Source of the DNA: Sphingobacterium sp. ML3W
GTDB lineage: Bacteria > Bacteroidota > Bacteroidia > Sphingobacteriales > Sphingobacteriaceae
Assembly: GCF_029542085.1 (NCBI RefSeq)
Contig: NZ_CP107036.1
Location: forward strand, 5,456,001 to 5,520,000
Length of the DNA: 64,000 nt
Direction: 5' to 3'
Under the pieces are notes generated by a model. The model searched no databases and was not told the DNA's origin. It was given only the letters and a program-made list of their open reading frames with translations. Shown here piece by piece: positions 28,053 through 37,100 of this stretch; positions within the stretch are counted from its first letter, which is position 1, and each line of letters starts with the position of its first letter. A program made the translations under genes and the position numbers.

Positions 28053-28949
28053 ATGAAAGCATTTAAAAAGATTGGCATATTCATGTTTTCTTCGGCGCTT
28101 TTGTTTTCATGCTCCAAAGAAAAAATAAATTCAGAAAGCATATTCGTTGATCGCGAGATCGAAAGAAATGAATTGGATAACTATATTGATAAAACATATA
28201 CAAAAGATTATAATATATCTATACTGTATAAATTCGTTGAAAAAGAGTCTGATCTAGATTATAATCTAAGTCCCGCAAATTATGAAAGCTCCATTCGAAT
28301 GACGAAGCTGTTATATCATTTGGGTATTGATCCATATAACAAAATTACGGGCAGTAAGGATTTTATTCAGAAATATTTCCCCAAATTATTAAACTACATA
28401 GGTTCCCCAGCATATCGAAATAATGGAACATTTGTACTTGGGACAGCCGAGGGCGGTGTTAAGATTACATTGTATCTATTGAACAGGTTAAATGCGGAAA
28501 CAGGTAAGGATGTCAAATTCCTTAACTATTACTACTTCCATACCATGCACCATGAATTTGCGCATATTTTGCATCAAACAAAAGGATATCCAGCAGCTTT
28601 TGAGCAAATAACGGGGGCAAAATATGTTGCGGATTCATGGAGTAATATCTACAGCGATAATAATTTAAAAGACGTTATTTCAAATGGATTTATATCTCCT
28701 TATGCATCGAAGGAACCTAATGAGGATTTTGTAGAGACCTACTCTTACTACATTACATTGTCCCCAAAAGAATGGCAGGACCGTATTAATAATGGAAATG
28801 AAGCGGGAAAAGCATTGGTTCAAGCAAAGCTTGACATTGTGCGAACCTATTTTCAAAATATTTGGAATATAGATATAGATGAGTTGCGTGATGAAATTGT
28901 CTCCAGACAAGCGGATTTAGCAAACTTTGATCAAACATCCTTAAAATAA
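28053..28949 (+). CDS. HExxH zinc-metallopeptidase-like lipoprotein, module 1
   Basis: A 298-residue lipoprotein (lipobox LLFSC, Cys20) with a gluzincin-type zinc motif HEFAH at about 167-171 inside FHTMHHEFAHILHQ and a downstream EDFVE segment that could supply the third zinc ligand. It fits the family annotated as substrate import-associated zinc metallohydrolase lipoproteins, which accompany SusC/SusD pairs. The likely role is cleavage or binding of a peptide-containing ligand at the cell surface; this is inference from motif and context. It starts 2 bases after susD. The paralogue at 39287 has a C-terminal extension that this one lacks. Confidence 0.85.
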   Translation: MKAFKKIGIFMFSSALLFSCSKEKINSESIFVDREIERNELDNYIDKTYTKDYNISILYKFVEKESDLDYNLSPANYESSIRMTKLLYHLGIDPYNKITGSKDFIQKYFPKLLNYIGSPAYRNNGTFVLGTAEGGVKITLYLLNRLNAETGKDVKFLNYYYFHTMHHEFAHILHQTKGYPAAFEQITGAKYVADSWSNIYSDNNLKDVISNGFISPYASKEPNEDFVETYSYYITLSPKEWQDRINNGNEAGKALVQAKLDIVRTYFQNIWNIDIDELRDEIVSRQADLANFDQTSLK

Positions 28950-28956
28950 AAAAATC

Positions 28957-30246
28957 ATGAAATTGAAATATTTATTTTTCTTATTGTTACTCCCTGCTTT
29001 TTGGATCAGTTCATGTAAGCGAGATGATGATAGAATATTTGAGACAAATGCAACAGTCCGTATGACTGAGGCGGTACAACAAGCATATACGGTTTTACAG
29101 GCAAACAAAGCCGGATGGATGATGAAATTTTACCCGAGTAGTAATCAGGAATTCGGCGGGTATACTATTTTCACTAAATTTATTTCCAAAGAGGAGGTTT
29201 CGGTTGCTTCTGACCCTTTTTCCGGTTTTAAAACAAGTACCTACTCTGTCAACCCTGAATCTGGTCCAGTGCTTTCATTTGACGGATATAATAAGAATAT
29301 TCACTGGTTTTCAGAGCCTGGAAAAGACAATGGCGGGATAGGGGCAGATGATAGTGGTATGCGTGGTGATTTTGAATTTATTGTTCTTAAGGCTACAGCG
29401 GATTCTGTTGTGTTGAAGGGAAAGAAAAGCGGGAGTCATTTGGTGATGCTGCCCCTGAAAGGGACTGAGTTTGAGAGCATGTCCAAAGCTTATCAAGAAG
29501 CTGCAAGCAAATTTAAAGAATTTGAGATTTACCAATTGGAAACGGCTGGAAATAAAATTGTCGAGTTAGGTTACGACCCAACAATGCGTGTGTTTAGTAA
29601 TCCGAGCGATCCTTCGGCGAAAGATATGTCGTTTCGAGTAGTTCCAGGTGGTTTGGAGTTTTATGAGCCTTATACCATAGCAGGAAAGGCTGTAGATCGC
29701 GTGGATTTTGTTGCGCCAACAAGTACATATCCATATGGTTATTATACTGATAAAGATAAAACTTTAAAGATAATTCCCGTTCCTACACCGCTTAACCGTT
29801 GGTTTCGGAATAACCTGTGGTCTGCGTCTTATAAAAATATGGGAGCGCTAGGACAGTTATACTGGAATGCAGGTAGGCCCATGTTAAAGGAAAGAGGGAT
29901 TGTGGTGAACAATTTTTACATTGGTAAAAATGGACCAGACGGGGGCATAATTTGGGTCTTACAAGGCGGATCTGTAGTAGGCGGACTAACGCATGTAATT
30001 CAACCTATAGCAGACACTGAAGATCAGGTATATATCGAACTTGAAGGATATGGTGTCGGTAACTTCGTTCTTGCACATTGGCAGGGAGGGTTAAACTATC
30101 TTTCAGCTCCGTTTGATGGTAATACTTTCAAGATCACAGCAGACAATGCGCTAAAACCCTCAGTTATTACCCTAAGCGATATGGCTGATTCGAGAAATGT
30201 AATCAAGCTGACGTTGGATGACATTGATGATCCGTTAAACAATTAG
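28957..30246 (+). CDS. DUF4302-type lipoprotein, module 1
   Basis: A 429-residue lipoprotein (lipobox WISSC near residue 20) with the family features of DUF4302: an N-terminal segment VRMTEAVQQAYTVLQANKAG followed by WMMKFYPSSNQEFGGY, then beta-rich sequence throughout. No catalytic motif is visible. Proteins of this family are known only by their association with SusC/SusD and HExxH lipoprotein genes; a ligand-binding surface accessory is the simplest guess. It is the last gene of module 1 and is followed by a hairpin terminator. The paralogue is at 40661. Confidence 0.82.
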   Translation: MKLKYLFFLLLLPAFWISSCKRDDDRIFETNATVRMTEAVQQAYTVLQANKAGWMMKFYPSSNQEFGGYTIFTKFISKEEVSVASDPFSGFKTSTYSVNPESGPVLSFDGYNKNIHWFSEPGKDNGGIGADDSGMRGDFEFIVLKATADSVVLKGKKSGSHLVMLPLKGTEFESMSKAYQEAASKFKEFEIYQLETAGNKIVELGYDPTMRVFSNPSDPSAKDMSFRVVPGGLEFYEPYTIAGKAVDRVDFVAPTSTYPYGYYTDKDKTLKIIPVPTPLNRWFRNNLWSASYKNMGALGQLYWNAGRPMLKERGIVVNNFYIGKNGPDGGIIWVLQGGSVVGGLTHVIQPIADTEDQVYIELEGYGVGNFVLAHWQGGLNYLSAPFDGNTFKITADNALKPSVITLSDMADSRNVIKLTLDDIDDPLNN

Positions 30247-30288
30247 AATAAGGTAAGTGTGATAGTTTAATTGTTTATGTTTATTTAA

Positions 30289-30325
30289 TGGCTCTTCCAT
30301 CCTTGTATGGAGGAGCTATATTTAC
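30289..30325 (+). terminator. Terminator of module 1
   Basis: A 12-bp stem TGGCTCTTCCAT/ATGGAGGAGCTA (30289-30300, 30307-30318, two G:U pairs) with a 6-base loop, followed by T-rich sequence. Confidence 0.7.
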
Positions 30326-30334
30326 TTTTAATAT

Positions 30335-30634
30335 ATGAATAATTCCAATTTAAAAATAGTATTCATAGGTTCAATAAGTAGCTTGGTTTACGTGTTGCTT
30401 TTAATAGCTCATTTTTACCTCATTTCTACAATACCTGAAAATATAGAAACTGTAATTGGTGTTATTGTTGAATTGTTTACAATCCCTATATTAGTTTTAA
30501 TATTGATCTGTATCGGGATTTCTTTTTACCAAATTTTTGTGAAAAAGCAATATAAACCTATATTTTTCGTAACCTTATTTTGCAATTTTATTAGCGTCTT
30601 CTTGTTATTTTTTGGTGAAAATTTCTTCATGTGA
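30335..30634 (+). CDS. Small hypothetical membrane protein
   Basis: A 99-residue, very hydrophobic protein with three predicted membrane helices (about 10-30, 40-65 and 75-95) and short charged turns (VKKQYK). I do not recognise a family. It begins 17 bases after the module 1 terminator, is AT-rich, and stands between the two paralogous import modules together with the two genes that follow. An untranslated shadow is unlikely given its clean membrane-protein pattern, but it is not certain to be expressed. Confidence 0.55.
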   Translation: MNNSNLKIVFIGSISSLVYVLLLIAHFYLISTIPENIETVIGVIVELFTIPILVLILICIGISFYQIFVKKQYKPIFFVTLFCNFISVFLLFFGENFFM

Positions 30635-30706
30635 ATACAAAGAATTTTCTTTCTCAAAAGAATGTATTAAGATAATATAAAGAACTTGGTGTTTAAAATT
30701 AGAAAG

Positions 30707-30925
30707 ATGTTAATTATAAAAAGTCGTTATAAGCTATTTTTAGGATACTGTTTAACAATGCTTGTTATCATTATTGGTCAGGAATGCACAAACTATTATT
30801 TTCGAGATGAAGTTAGAGCATATACTTCAGGTTGGATGGCGTCAGCATTTGTATGGATAATCCTTGGTGGTTTGACCCTAACATTTATTGATGGGAGGAC
30901 TAGACAAACTAAATCAAATAAATAG
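30707..30925 (+). CDS. Small hypothetical membrane protein
   Basis: A 72-residue protein with two hydrophobic segments (about 9-25 and 45-62), separated by a polar loop containing NYYFRDEVRAYTSG, and a basic tail (DGRTRQTKSNK). No family recognised. The ATG at 30707 is chosen; an in-frame TTG at 30686 is possible. It probably forms a pair with the gene at 30335, which ends 72 bases upstream. Confidence 0.5.
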   Translation: MLIIKSRYKLFLGYCLTMLVIIIGQECTNYYFRDEVRAYTSGWMASAFVWIILGGLTLTFIDGRTRQTKSNK

Positions 30926-31101
30926 CTTCAGTTTATAAATATGATAGGTACCTAGGATGCTAGTTCCTATATCTTGGTAGCATGTTATTAATTATAAAAT
31001 TTCTTTCCGAAAAATGTAATAAAAGAGTGTTCTGAAATGTCTTCGTTAATGAACGTTGTAGAGCATTCTAAATAATTTAAACTAACATTTTTTGAAATTT
31101 T

Positions 31102-31764
31102 ATGAAATATATTGTAAGCGTAGTATTATCCCTATGTGCTATAAACCTAGTTGCGCAAGAAAAAGAGAATAAAATTAAGCATTTACCGGTTGAAGTGATC
31201 TATTTCGGCGGAATTCAATTTAACAACGCGAGTAATCTGAATAGAATCTTAAGGCAAGAAGGGGTTGGAAAATTTCCAGGCTTTGGGTGGAATGCTGGTG
31301 CAGGCGTAGCTTACCGTATCAAACAAACTCTAATCGGAGGCAGTCTTAGTTTATCCACAAATAGTAAGAAAGATAATACGCTGAACACTGGGGATATCAT
31401 CGTATACGTTGCAACCAATGCGGTTCATGCCGGCAATCTAATAGTAAGTCCACAGCTCGGTGTTGGGAGCCAATGGTCCACTTTTACAATTCAAAAACAC
31501 AATCAGTCTGGTTCATTTGATGACTTCCTAACTTCCGCATCTAATCAGACTCAAATGGAGCATAATGCAGCGATTGTAGATTTCAATATTACACTGAAGT
31601 CAATGAATAAAAACAGAACAATATTTTACCCCGAATGTAGAGTTGGCTATAAATCCTCCATAACAAAAAATGAATGGAAGATTATCGGCACAAAAGCCAC
31701 AAATATACCTTCAGATAGATTAGGAAGTTTCTATGTACAGCTAGCATGGGGAATTGGTCGATAA
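31102..31764 (+). CDS. Putative outer-membrane beta-barrel protein
   Basis: A 220-residue exported protein: signal peptide to about residue 18 (LVAQ), then alternating hydrophobic strands typical of a small barrel, with glycine-rich turns (GFGWNAGAGVAYRIKQTLIG, QLGVGSQWSTFTI) and a final strand FYVQLAWGIGR. It does not end in the canonical C-terminal Phe. No specific family can be named. It lies between the two modules and is followed by a hairpin at 31842. Confidence 0.6.
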   Translation: MKYIVSVVLSLCAINLVAQEKENKIKHLPVEVIYFGGIQFNNASNLNRILRQEGVGKFPGFGWNAGAGVAYRIKQTLIGGSLSLSTNSKKDNTLNTGDIIVYVATNAVHAGNLIVSPQLGVGSQWSTFTIQKHNQSGSFDDFLTSASNQTQMEHNAAIVDFNITLKSMNKNRTIFYPECRVGYKSSITKNEWKIIGTKATNIPSDRLGSFYVQLAWGIGR

Positions 31765-32187
31765 TAGAAAAAAAGACCTTTGCGGCCAAATTATAAATAA
31801 AATATTTATTTCAGATATCCTAAAATAGGATGTCTTACGACTAGCGAGACTGTGCAAGTGACATGTCTCGCTAATGTTTTGTGACAATCAAATCCCAAAT
31901 GATTGATATTTTTTCATTGATAATTTATTCCTCAACTTTCTGTAAATATTTTGTTTTTAATAACCTTAATGCGATTTCTTTTTGTTTTTATTTCTGGTAT
32001 AAATCAATTATTGGAACGTAAAATAGATAAAAATTGGATTTTGGAATATATTTTTTGTGAATAATAAAAAATATTAGTCATTTTTATGACACAGTTATTT
32101 TGAATCTGTGATCACTTGTACCTAACATCCTAAACTATAGTATCTATGAAATGCAATAGTACTGCGGATATCGATGTAATCTAAACT
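31765..32187 (+). other. Gene-free region before module 2
   Basis: AT-rich, no ORF. It contains two hairpins: ATCCTA/TAGGAT at 31817-31831 and a larger one at 31842-31873. Nearer the sigma gene there is a weak promoter-like pair, TTG at 32116-32118 and TATCTATG at 32141-32148, with 22-base spacing. Confidence 0.4.
31842..31880 (+). terminator. Hairpin terminator after the barrel-protein gene
   Basis: TAGCGAGAC/GTCTCGCTA (31842-31850, 31865-31873), 9-bp stem with a 14-base loop, followed by a short T-containing stretch. The T run is weak. Confidence 0.6.
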
Positions 32188-32715
32188 ATGCAAAAGGAAG
32201 AAATATTATTCAAGACACATTATAACGGGCTTTGTCATTTTGCTTGGAAGATATTGGGAGATCTCACCACAGCAGAGGATCTCGTACAGGATTCATTTAT
32301 TGCTTATTTTAAGAATACAGACCAGGTTAGTGCCAATGATATTGCAATAAAGAATTATCTCTATAGTTCTGTCCGTTTTGCTTGTTATAATCATATTCGG
32401 CACGAAAAAGTAAGACAAAAGTATTGGAATGTAGTTGGTTTTACCGAAGAAGATAATACAGCACTTGAATTAAACATGATTCATAGTGAAGTTATTCAAG
32501 AGATATACAAAATCATTGAACAAATGCCCGCCTCCTGCCAGCAAGTCTTTCGATTGGGATATCTCGAAGGTTTATCCAATCTGGAGATTACGAAAGAATT
32601 ACAGATTAGTATTAATACTGTAAAAACACAAAAACAACGCGGTATGAAAATGCTGCTAAAGCGCCTAAACCCTGAATTTCTCCCTCTTGTTATTTTTTTG
32701 TTAAAAAATATTTAA
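32188..32715 (+). CDS. ECF (FecI-like) RNA polymerase sigma factor, module 2
   Basis: A 175-residue sigma factor closely related to the one at 20868. Region 2 is seen in LGDLTTAEDLVQDSFIAYF and region 4 in LSNLEITKELQISINTVKTQ; the last 45 residues differ from module 1 at few positions. Such close sigma paralogues, including near-identical DNA-recognition helices, suggest possible cross-talk between the two modules, with specificity coming from the FecR partner. It starts module 2 and is 46 bases from fecR. Confidence 0.95.
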   Translation: MQKEEILFKTHYNGLCHFAWKILGDLTTAEDLVQDSFIAYFKNTDQVSANDIAIKNYLYSSVRFACYNHIRHEKVRQKYWNVVGFTEEDNTALELNMIHSEVIQEIYKIIEQMPASCQQVFRLGYLEGLSNLEITKELQISINTVKTQKQRGMKMLLKRLNPEFLPLVIFLLKNI

Positions 32716-32729
32716 ATTCTTGTCACCCC
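32711..32729 (+). promoter_or_regulatory. Conserved sigma-fecR junction sequence, module 2
   Basis: TTTAAATTCTTGTCACCCC, identical to 21391-21409. Here it overlaps the last codons of the sigma gene. Its conservation through and beyond a stop codon argues for a DNA- or RNA-level role. Confidence 0.55.
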
Positions 32730-32761
32730 TTTTTCCGTCTTGCGTTTCTTTAGTATAATAT

Positions 32762-33919
32762 ATGAAAGAAAACACAGGACATATTGCGAGCATTATCCGA
32801 AAGTTCCTTAGTGACCAATTGACTATAGAAGAGCAAATTGAACTTGACGAATGGCTGAATGCTAATGCACAGAATAGACAAATTTTGGAATCATTTCGTG
32901 ATGCGAGAAACATAGAAGAAGATTTATCCATTGTTCGGCAATTGGATTCGAATAAGGCATGGGATAAGTTGAATAATAAAAATCGCAAAACCATAAAGCC
33001 ATTTGGGAAATGGTCGTTAGGAATAGCTGCATCAATTATTTTTCTAATGGGTACTTTCCTATTCTGGAAAGCCAAGTTTTCGCAAGGCCATTCTGAAAGA
33101 ATACATGTCGCTATTAATAGAAAGCAAGATATTGCACCAGCGACAAGTGGAGCAGTTTTAGTATTGGCCGATGGAACGAACGTGCCGCTAAATGGAGATT
33201 CAACAAAAACCTTGAGTAAAAACAATAATTTGATCGGTAATGGTAGCGAATTAATCGTGAAAGATATTGATAAACCGATTCCCTCTCAGTACAATTTGCT
33301 AATTGTGCCAAAGGCTAGTTTTTATAAAATGACTTTAGGTGATGGAACGAAAGTATGGGTAAATGCGTTGTCCCAATTGAAATTTCCTTCCCAATTTTCG
33401 ACTACTGAACGAAGGGTTTTTTTAGATGGAGAAGCCTATTTTGAAGTAGCACATGATCCAGATCATCCATTTATAGTAGAATCTAAAGGGAATGAAATTA
33501 AGGTATTGGGGACACATTTTAATGTGAATTCCTATACCGATCTAGTGCGTACAACATTAGCGGAGGGACGGGTAGAAGTATGGCAAGATAATCAGCATGT
33601 TGCCCTCTCACCGGGAGAATATGCGGCCGTCTCTAAGGGGCGTCTGATAAAGGGAAAAGCGAATTTACAGCAAGATCTATCCTGGCATAACAATGAGTTC
33701 TATTTTAGAAAAGAAACAATTGTGAATATTGCACATCAATTATCAAGATGGTACGATTTGGATGTGAAATTTAGAGGAAATGTACAGATGGATAAAGAAT
33801 ATACTGGAAGTATTGAGCGCGATGTCAAACTATCGCAGGTCCTGGAGATGTTGTCCTATGTTAGTGACCTAAAATTTGATGTGGATGGTAAAAAATTGAC
33901 TATCGAGACAAAAAACTAA
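32762..33919 (+). CDS. FecR-family anti-sigma factor, module 2
   Basis: A 385-residue inner-membrane anti-sigma/signal relay. The cytoplasmic sigma-binding segment contains ESFRDARNIEEDL. One membrane helix is at about 83-101. The FecR domain includes LGDGTKVWVNALSQLKFPSQ, DGEAYFEVAHDPDHPF and VLGTHFNVNSY. The C-terminal DUF4974-type domain follows (SWHNNEFYFRKETIVNIAHQ). It is collinear with the FecR at 21442, but the juxtamembrane periplasmic linker (about 105-180) is the most divergent part, as expected where receptor specificity could lie. Confidence 0.94.
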   Translation: MKENTGHIASIIRKFLSDQLTIEEQIELDEWLNANAQNRQILESFRDARNIEEDLSIVRQLDSNKAWDKLNNKNRKTIKPFGKWSLGIAASIIFLMGTFLFWKAKFSQGHSERIHVAINRKQDIAPATSGAVLVLADGTNVPLNGDSTKTLSKNNNLIGNGSELIVKDIDKPIPSQYNLLIVPKASFYKMTLGDGTKVWVNALSQLKFPSQFSTTERRVFLDGEAYFEVAHDPDHPFIVESKGNEIKVLGTHFNVNSYTDLVRTTLAEGRVEVWQDNQHVALSPGEYAAVSKGRLIKGKANLQQDLSWHNNEFYFRKETIVNIAHQLSRWYDLDVKFRGNVQMDKEYTGSIERDVKLSQVLEMLSYVSDLKFDVDGKKLTIETKN

Positions 33920-33995
33920 AAATTATACAGAGTTTTCACCAATACCAAATGCTTATGATAAATTAATAACTAAACCAAATGACCTAATAAAAGAG

Positions 33996-34021
33996 AACAG
34001 GAATGTTGGCGCATCCCTGTT
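33996..34021 (+). promoter_or_regulatory. Conserved leader hairpin before susC, module 2
   Basis: AACAGGAATG TTGGCG CATCCCTGTT, the counterpart of 22650-22675. The outer pair changes from A-C (mismatch) to A-T, while the internal A-C mismatch is kept. Confidence 0.5.
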
Positions 34022-34093
34022 CAGAAAAGATGTGATAACCAGGTCTAAATTAGAAGTAACAATTAAAAACCCCAATTAACCACAAACATGTAA

Positions 34094-34105
34094 ATGTATG
34101 AATAA
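34094..34105 (+). promoter_or_regulatory. Three-codon upstream ORF overlapping the susC start, module 2
   Basis: ATG TAT GAA TAA, starting 4 bases before the susC ATG at 34098. It is preserved exactly from module 1 within a shared GTAAATGTATGAATAAC context. Confidence 0.35.
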
Positions 34106-37100
34106 CTTACCATTTGGCAAAAAGTGGTTCTTGATCCCTCAAGATCCGCGATTTTGCAAACCCCTACGTATTATGAAAATTAGTACATGTCTTTTATTTG
34201 CATTTGTGACAGGCGTACACGCGAAAGGTACGGCTCAGAAAGTCACTTTAAATATGAAAAATGCACGAATTGAAGAAGCGCTGTCTGCTATTTCCAAACA
34301 GTCTCACCTACGTGTGCTGTACAGTGAGAACTTGAACGCTAAAGCGCGGATTTCTGTCAATGTCAAGAATGCTTCTGTAGAAGAAGCACTAAATGCAGTA
34401 TTAAAAAATAATAATATTGAATATAAGATCATTGCCAATACGATTTCTGTAAATAGCAACTCAAAAATTAGTAACAGCAGCTTTACAGAGATTCAGCAAC
34501 AATCTGTCACAGGTACTATTAAAGATAAAAATGGGAAGGGGTTGAGTGGAGCTACAGTGACTGTAAAAGGAACATCAATTTCTACTCAAGCGGATGAAGC
34601 TGGTCATTTTAAAATTAACGCTTCATCTAATGCCACCTTGGTGATTCGGTATGTTGGTTTTGTGAGTACAGAAGTAGCCGTTGGAGGAAAAAAAGATGTC
34701 AATATCACGTTGGAACCAGCAGATCGTACACTGGAGGAGGTGAATGTAGTTGCAACAGGATACCAAAATCTTGATCGGAAATTGTTTACTGGTGCCGCCT
34801 CTAGAATAGATGCGAAGGAAGCAGAACGTGCTGGAGTTCCAGACGTATCGCGTATGCTAGAGGGTCAAGCAGCGGGTGTTTCCGTTCAAAACGTATCGGG
34901 TACATTTGGTGCCGCACCCAAAATTAGGGTGCGTGGCGCGACATCGCTTACGGGAGATAACAAACCATTGTGGGTAATCGATGGCGTTATTTTGGACGAA
35001 GCTGTCAATATCTCAAACGAAGCTTTGTCAACAGGGGATGCAAATACCTTATTGGGCTCTTCCGTTGCCGGTTTAAATCCGGACGATATTGAATCCATTA
35101 CAGTCTTGAAAGATGCAGCGGCTACGGCTTTGTATGGTGCAGCAGCCATGAATGGTGTTGTCGTTGTTAATACAAAGAAAGGGAAGAATACAGAAGGCCA
35201 AACTCATTTTAGCTATTCGGGTAATTATACCACTTATATCAAACCCAATTACAATCAATTCGATATCATGAATTCTGCTGAGCAGATGCAGTTGGTCATT
35301 GATATGGAAAATAAGGGTTACCTGAACCACTCTCAGGTATCAAGAGCCGGAACCGGTGGTGTGTTTACTAAAATGTACAATTTAATGTACGAATATGATC
35401 CAAGAACGGATTCGTTTAAACTTAGAAATGATGCACCTTCGCGTTATAATTTCTTGCAGCGCTATGCAAATGTAAATACAAACTGGTTTGATTTATTGTT
35501 TCAGAACAGTTTCGTGCATGACCATTCATTAAGTATGAGTACAGGAACACAGAAAGCACAGACCTATGCTTCGACGAGTTATATGAATGATCCGGGATAC
35601 ACTCTTGGTAACCAAGCTAAGCGTTTTACAGCTAATATTCGAAACAATTACAAAATCAATGATAAACTCAGCACAGAGCTTATTTTTCAGGGGAATATTC
35701 GGGATCAAAGAACACCAGGTACCCTAAATCGTAACTCTGATGCGGTTTATGGTAGCTATTCCCGGGATTTCGATATCAATCCATACTCATATTCTTTAAA
35801 TACCAGCCGTATTATTACCCCGTTTGATGAAAATGGCGATCGGGAATATTTTACACGGGATTATGCTCCATTCAATATCTTAAATGAGCTCGATAATAAT
35901 TACATCAAACTCAAATTAATGGATATTAAAGTGCAAGGGGGGATTACTTATAAAATACTTCCTACACTAACCTACTCTGCTAATGGAATGTATCGGTATT
36001 ATAATTCCGAAAGACAGCACATGATCACAGAGAACGCCAATCTTTCCAAAGCATATCGGGCAAATCAAGATCAAACGGTGAATGGCGGAAATCGTTTTTT
36101 ATATGCTGACCCTGATTTTCCAAATACAGATAAGTATGTTATTCTTCCAAGTGGAGGTTTTTTCAATTTGGCAAATAATAATATGATCAGTTATTATATG
36201 CGTCATAATTTGGAATTCAATCAAAAATGGAATGACCATACAGTGAATTTGTTTGGAACATATGAACTCCAATATGCGGATAAACAGAGTCATGATTTTA
36301 ATGGTCCGGGAATAGAGTATGGCAATGGCAATTTAGTTTTACCGGCATATCGGTATTATAAAAAACAAATTGAATCTGGCGGTACACCATTCGCGATGAA
36401 TTATACCTATGATCGTAAACTGGCTTATGCGTTGAGAGGTGCTTATAACTATAAAGATAAGTATTCATTTAACTTCACTACCCGTTATGATGGATCGAAT
36501 AAAATGGGTCGAACCAATGTTGCAAGATGGTTGCCGACCTGGAACTTATCGGCGGCATGGGATATTAATCAAGAGAATTTTTTTAATAAAGACAATAAAA
36601 TTCTTTCGCGTGCCAGATTACGGGGAACCTATGGTTTAGTCGCCAATATGGGGAATGCATCTAATTCAACCGCTGTATTTTATAATGTCGCTACCTACAG
36701 GCCTTATGATGGAGAAAAAGAAGGTAAGATTAACATAAGTGGTTTGGAAAACTCTGAGTTGACCTGGGAGAAGATGTATGAGCTTAATGTTGGTGCCGAT
36801 TTGGGTTTCTTAAATGATCGCATTGATCTGAATTTTGATTATTACAGACGTAATATATTTGATTTAATAGGGCCGATTCGTACCTCTGGGATTGGTGGAC
36901 AATTTGAAAAATTAGCCAATTATGCGGATATGAAGGGACATGGTGTTGATATTCAAGTTGGGGGATACCCATTTAGAGATCCGGATGGCTTTACTTGGCG
37001 TACCCAGCTTACATTGGGCTTTAACAAAACGAAAATTACGAAATTGAATGTAACCCGTAATATTTGGGATTTGATTTCGGGTGAGGGTGGAGCAATGATT

